Shown one piece after another: positions 59,795 to 64,000 of a stretch of 64,000 nucleotides of DNA. Numbering within the stretch: the first letter of the stretch is position 1; the number at the start of each line of letters is the position of its first letter. Source of the stretch: Isoetes taiwanensis (taxonomy: Eukaryota; Streptophyta; Lycopodiopsida; Isoetales; Isoetaceae); the NCBI GenBank assembly GCA_021234155.1, contig JAJEKV010000377.1, positions 188,001 to 252,000 on the forward strand. The letters are read 5' to 3'. The notes under the pieces are model-generated. The model was given only the letters and a program-made list of their open reading frames with translations. It was not told the origin of the DNA and did no database searches. The position numbers and the translations under genes were made by a program.

Positions 59795-60387
59795 TACTTA
59801 GGCCCATAACATTTACCTATGTTTGCGTTAGTTAGGGCCCGAAGGGCCCAAATTTTTTTTTAATATAACAATCAACATACAACTGCCATTAATATTATTA
59901 ACACAAAACATTAATTAAAATTCCCCTTAAGCCCCCTTTGGTTTGGGTGCATATTCACACGGGGGGTTATGTAGGGCAGCGAGAGCTTCAAAAAAATATT
60001 CACAATACATGTACAAAATTAACACCATTAAGTACATTCTCTCAAACCTTATAGTATTTTGTAAACCTTAATATATTGTATACAAAAACTTGTACATGCA
60101 TAAGGATCGCTATGTACGGTCCAGATCTTGGAATAAAGGGCAATTATGCTCATCCGACAGCTCTCGTTGCCCGGAGTAACCCCCCGTGTGAATATGCACC
60201 CCAAAGGGGGCTTAAGGGGGATTTTAATTAAAATGTGTTAAATGCAATGTTTTGTATTAATAATATTAATGGCAGTTGTATGTTGATTGTTATATTAAAA
60301 AAAATTTTGGGCCCTTCGGGCCCTAACTAACGCAAACATAGGTAAACGTTATGGGCCTAAATATTAATTACTAAATATCAAATGAGC
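59765..60387. repeat. Long inverted-repeat element (about 200-bp arms)
   Basis: The left arm, about 59765-59970, matches the reverse complement of about 60176-60387. Pairs include GCATTTGCTCATTTGATATT with AATATCAAATGAGCAAATGC, TTAGGCCCATAAC with GTTATGGGCCTAA, and GGGCCCGAAGGGCCC on both sides. It encloses the MITE-like core described next. Confidence 0.9.
59940..60200 (-). mobile_element. MITE-like element, copy 2 (inverted relative to copy 1)
   Basis: The terminal GGTTTGGGTGCATATTCACA at 59940 and its partner ending at 60200 match copy 1 at 49457-49734, with the interior in the opposite orientation. Both copies share ATCTGGACCGTACATAGCGA (here as the reverse complement). Confidence 0.75.
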
Positions 60388-60526
60388 AAATGCAAAATAA
60401 AGGCAAAATAAGCTCTTATTTTTATTACCAATGTTGTTAATTCCATGCAAGTTCTAAATAATTTTAGTAAAAAATAACTTTTGTAAATGTTCTCTTCCAA
60501 AGACTCCTCCAGATGGATCTATAATC

Positions 60527-60960
60527 CACAACACCACACCACACCACCACCACTACACTCCCCCACCACACTCCACCACCACCACACACCACCACCACCA
60601 CCACACCCCACCACCACACTCCACCACACCACATCATAGCACCACACACCACTACACACCACCACCACCACCACCCCACCACCACCACACACCACTCCAC
60701 CACCACCACCCCCACCACCACACCCCCCACCACCACACACCACTCCACACCACACCACCCACTCCACCACCACCCCCCACCACCACATCCCACCACCCCC
60801 ACACACCACCCACCCCACCACCACCACCACCACCCACCACCACCCCCACCACCACACTCCACCACCACCACACTCCACCACCACCACCACACCCACCAGT
60901 TGTATGGTGTGTGGTGAATGGTATGGTGTGTGGTGGGGTGTGGTGTGGTGTGTGGTAATA
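60527..60960. repeat. CAC/GTG microsatellite with a strand switch
   Basis: About 60527-60897 is nearly pure C/A on the plus strand (CCACCACCAC, CACACC). About 60900-60960 is nearly pure G/T (GGTGTGTGGTG), so the end can fold back on the main tract. Gly/Val/Trp-rich minus-strand ORFs here are artefacts. Confidence 0.95.
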
Positions 60961-61179
60961 CACAAACACTAAGGTGCTTCGTTCTGGTGAATATGATGAG
61001 TGTGGGGCATGGTATGGCATGGTTTGGTGTGGTATACACATCCTAACAATTTTTAGTGTTCATTTCATGCAGATGCTATTGTTCAAGAGGTTTCGGACCA
61101 ACATCCGTAAATTAAGATTCGCTTCGAGCTTTTGAGAAGCTAAAACCCGGTTTGTTGTGAAATTGAAGGACTTCAATAG

Positions 61180-62916
61180 TTGCTATTGCATTCAGCACGC
61201 GTGAGGATGCAAATGCTAGTGGATGGACTCAATGGGATGAGAACCAAACATCCAAGAATTGCACTTGCACCTGCGATGTTTGTAGATCACATGAACTTGG
61301 TCAATGCAGGCACACCAAAGATAAAATTGCAAGTACAGGAAGGTTGTGGAGATCTATGTGTCCAAAGAGTGAATTAGATGAGTTTCACAAGAAGGCGCGG
61401 CATCCTTGGAAATTGTGGAGTGTGGAATCAAGAAGTTTCAGACTGGTCCTATGGAAGGAAGTGGCGAGGGAAAGTGAAATGGGAGTACATTGACTATGAA
61501 AAAACAATGTCTCGAAGTTCTCGTAGGAGATCGACTCATCAAGACAATGAGATGGTAACCCAAGGAGCTTCCGGATAAACCGAAGAGCGCCTAAAAATCT
61601 TTCCACTGCGATAATTTCAGGTACCAATGGCGTGCAAAACAGTTTAAGGAGCTTCTGGAGAATCTCCCAGCAGATGCATGTCTCTCGGCAGTGGATTTTG
61701 CAGAGAACTATACATTCAAGGAACAAGAGGAGGTGCAGTCGATGCGCTGGGTCAATAACCAGATTACCATTTTGGTTCAAATAACATATCAGGATGACTC
61801 AAAGGGCATATGAGATTATCAAGGAAACACATTACTATGTATCGGATGATAGGGAACACGATACTTTGTTCGCGGTAACAACGCTTTCATGAAGCACCAC
61901 AAATATCCGGAGCGTAAAAGGAAGGGTTCCAAAGAGACATTATGTGTTTTCAGATGGTGCAGCATCTCAATTCAAGGCTTCTAGACCATTTTACTTTGTG
62001 GCTAGGTACACAAACGACACTGATGTCTATATGATGTGGAATTTTTTTGGTTCTAACCACGGGAAAGGTGAACACGTTGAAGAGATGGTTAAGACAACTC
62101 AATTAAAATACAAAGCAGCATAAAATTGGGTAATGCTCATGAAGTGGTAGAAGTTGTCAAGAGATGTTTACTTGTGGAACATCCGAGTGGATGAACACAT
62201 CCGAAAACCAAGAAGAGGAAGAATATAAAAGGTTCTTTTGGGAAGTCAAGGTGGAGGATATAGATAGAAAGAAAGCATGGGGTGCGAAAGGATTTTGGAC
62301 ACTAGGCAGATCCATTGTGTACATGCATTCAATCTCGAATCTCCATTGCGCTTGCACACGAGGGAACTTTTCATGCTTCGCAGCCACGCTTGGATGGCAT
62401 GTGGGACAGCTTAGTGAACAAGCACTACGCTGATGATTGGAAACTTCAAGTTATTGTACCATCCTCCAATGTGCATACGACATTGAGGACCCAGAATCCA
62501 AGCAGGTCCTTGTTCTCCTCCAATCCCAATGATGTTAGCAGAGGCACTTAGAGTTGGTGATAATTTTGTCGTTGTTGTTCAAAGGGAATGATGAGGGTTC
62601 AATTTTGGATTCTGATGTGCACAAACCAAAATGGATAGTGGAGAAAGACTTCCAACTCAATGGAACATGGTACCTTGCCGGTGATAGTGTCATAGAAGGT
62701 ATGTATTACAATAAGGGCGCAAGATCAACCGTCAGCTATGATCTTTGCAGTAAAGACGCCTTAGGCATAGTATTCACAACACAGATCTGTGCAATCAGAC
62801 TTCATATGCCACCAACTAAACGTCAAAATAGGATTGTATATAGGCTGGATCCTTTAGATGAGGAGAAAATTTTACAGAATTTACCCGAAGTTCTTTTTGA
62901 TGATGATGAAATGTAA
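61180..62916 (+). pseudogene. Broken DDE-type transposase-like gene
   Basis: Coding pieces in several plus-strand frames. They include CDVCRSHELGQC (about 61277), an NCGVW-type Cys segment (61410), WVNNQITILVQITYQ (about 61750), SDGAASQF (about 61955), PFYFVARYTNDTDVYMMWNF followed by FGSNHGKGEH (about 61988-62075), and the C-terminal piece 62554-62916 ending LPEVLFDDDEM. The SDG-x3-QF and HGKG boxes occur in a widespread, poorly named group of DDE transposase-like proteins; this assignment is from memory of the motifs and is not firm. Many frame breaks, some beside CHG-type sites. Confidence 0.45.
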
Positions 62917-64000
62917 AACCATTCTCAGAAGTTTTCTTTAACTCATGTGAAGTTTTGTGCTTCAAATTGTGAAAATGAGTTTGTTTTGATTTCTTTTGAA
63001 GATTTGAATTCTTCTAAAACACTTGATTCCTTTGTTTGTGAGATGAATTGAATATGAATTTTCATTGAAATGAATCGAGGTTACAATAGCAATTATGTAC
63101 ATAAGAAAGATATACAGTGATTTAAGTACGAGGTGACTCATGCACCTACATACTTCCCAATACATATGTTCCTCTCGGCCCAGCTTTTGTTGCTTCTAAT
63201 CTTAAAACTTCAAGCATGAACACTCTAACATCAACTAGATCCTCGGGTCCGAAATGTCCACAAAACCGCAGCTAACCACACTTTGTCAATAATAGAGTTT
63301 GGTTTGTTCACGATTTAAGTTGACTTACTAGATCGTGCAACAATATATTCTCCTTTTTAAGTACCTCCTCACAAATTTGTGCATAAACGAGCATACGACA
63401 GGGCCACATGAATGACCATCGGTTTGAAGAGGCGTTCTAGAAATTTTCACAACATCCGAGGTTGTAAAGCTGAAATTACCGTGTCCAAGCAATTCCGTGA
63501 ACCTCGCGACTCAAAGTTTGTTGTCATTGTGCCACAACAAAGAAATGCAATGAGCAAGCACTAACCTCTCAATATGTCGCTTCTACCATGCAAGCCCGAG
63601 CTATCAAAGTGATATATCCTCGGTTTATATCTCTCATGCGAGACACGCGCGGGCTTACAATCAGTAAAATAGGTCCAGTTGATGTCCATCACAAGCGTGC
63701 AAAAACACACCGCACTTATCCGCATTCACATGTTTCCTTATTGTTTTGTAACTATTTGTGTCCTTGGACAATGTCGAGTGAAAAGAGGGTCAAAGAAATG
63801 AAAGGGATGGCTCATTCCTTGAGAATCAAGTAGTATTCCATGTATCCGAAAACATATGCATATCATCCGCACAATCCTCGATGATCACAAATCGATGAAA
63901 GTATCACCTTAAGAAGAGGAAGATCAATTGATCATTGAACCATCGCTGCAGACGCCTTCCAAAATTTTGATGTCGATTGGAGTTAATCACGATAGTTTCT
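62917..64000. other. No supported gene
   Basis: AT-rich DNA. The ORF at 63588-63833 has no motif. The low CAG/CTG content and many CCG/CGG strings resemble the altered copies of the pLTRs, so coding remnants could be hidden by consensus errors. Confidence 0.4.

Noticed and set aside
60464-61041. Minus-strand ORFs of 129-191 aa rich in G, V and W
   Set aside because: Microsatellite translation.

Overview
The window looks like repeat-dense intergenic DNA from a large land-plant nuclear genome. A fern or other seed-free vascular plant, or a gymnosperm, would fit; the species cannot be named from the sequence. Reasons: plant-style introns (GTAAGT donors, T-rich acceptors ending in AG), a MULE with a SWIM-finger transposase, Helitrons with A|T target sites, LINE remnants, a solo LTR, satellites, and a Penelope-like retroelement of a kind not seen in bacteria. 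I find no convincing intact host gene, tRNA, rRNA or CRISPR array.

Layout. 0-2.7 kb: fragments of a broken gene, possibly ParB-like/methyltransferase-like. 3.6-3.9 kb: LINE reverse transcriptase scrap. 4.3-9.0 kb: a 19-bp satellite split by a complete MULE (5,441-8,217) that still carries both terminal inverted repeats. 9.7-11.4 kb: a large palindrome whose right arm holds a 350-bp solo LTR with a 5-bp target duplication. 12.2-14.1 kb: a second 19-bp satellite block. 14.1-19.6 kb: AT-rich DNA with minor repeats. 19.65-21.69 kb: a minus-strand Helitron filled with polypurine/polypyrimidine repeats. 22.5-26.3 kb: two LINE remnants in opposite orientation. 26.8-32.1 kb: three Helitrons nested inside one another. 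32.1-35.2 kb: no gene seen.

35.3-58.4 kb is the most interesting part. Two related but clearly diverged retroelements (A and B) lie head to tail. Each has its own pair of long direct repeats (about 2.2-2.5 kb, here called pLTRs), an ORF1 of about 525 aa of unknown fold, and an ORF2 reverse transcriptase of about 690 aa with Penelope-type motifs and no visible GIY-YIG or other endonuclease. T-runs mark the repeat boundaries. A's left pLTR is interrupted by a 3.09-kb Helitron, and its right pLTR preserves the exact empty site. B's left pLTR is interrupted by a 2.46-kb composite insertion.

58.4-64 kb: a T-tailed retroelement scrap, a long-armed inverted-repeat element, a CAC/GTG microsatellite that switches strand, and a broken DDE-type transposase.

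A technical signal runs through the window. Where two copies of a pLTR can be compared, they are nearly identical except at CAG and CTG trinucleotides, which are converted to CG-like strings or carry indels. This looks like basecalling error at CHG-methylated cytosines, so many frameshifts here may be artefacts and not real decay.
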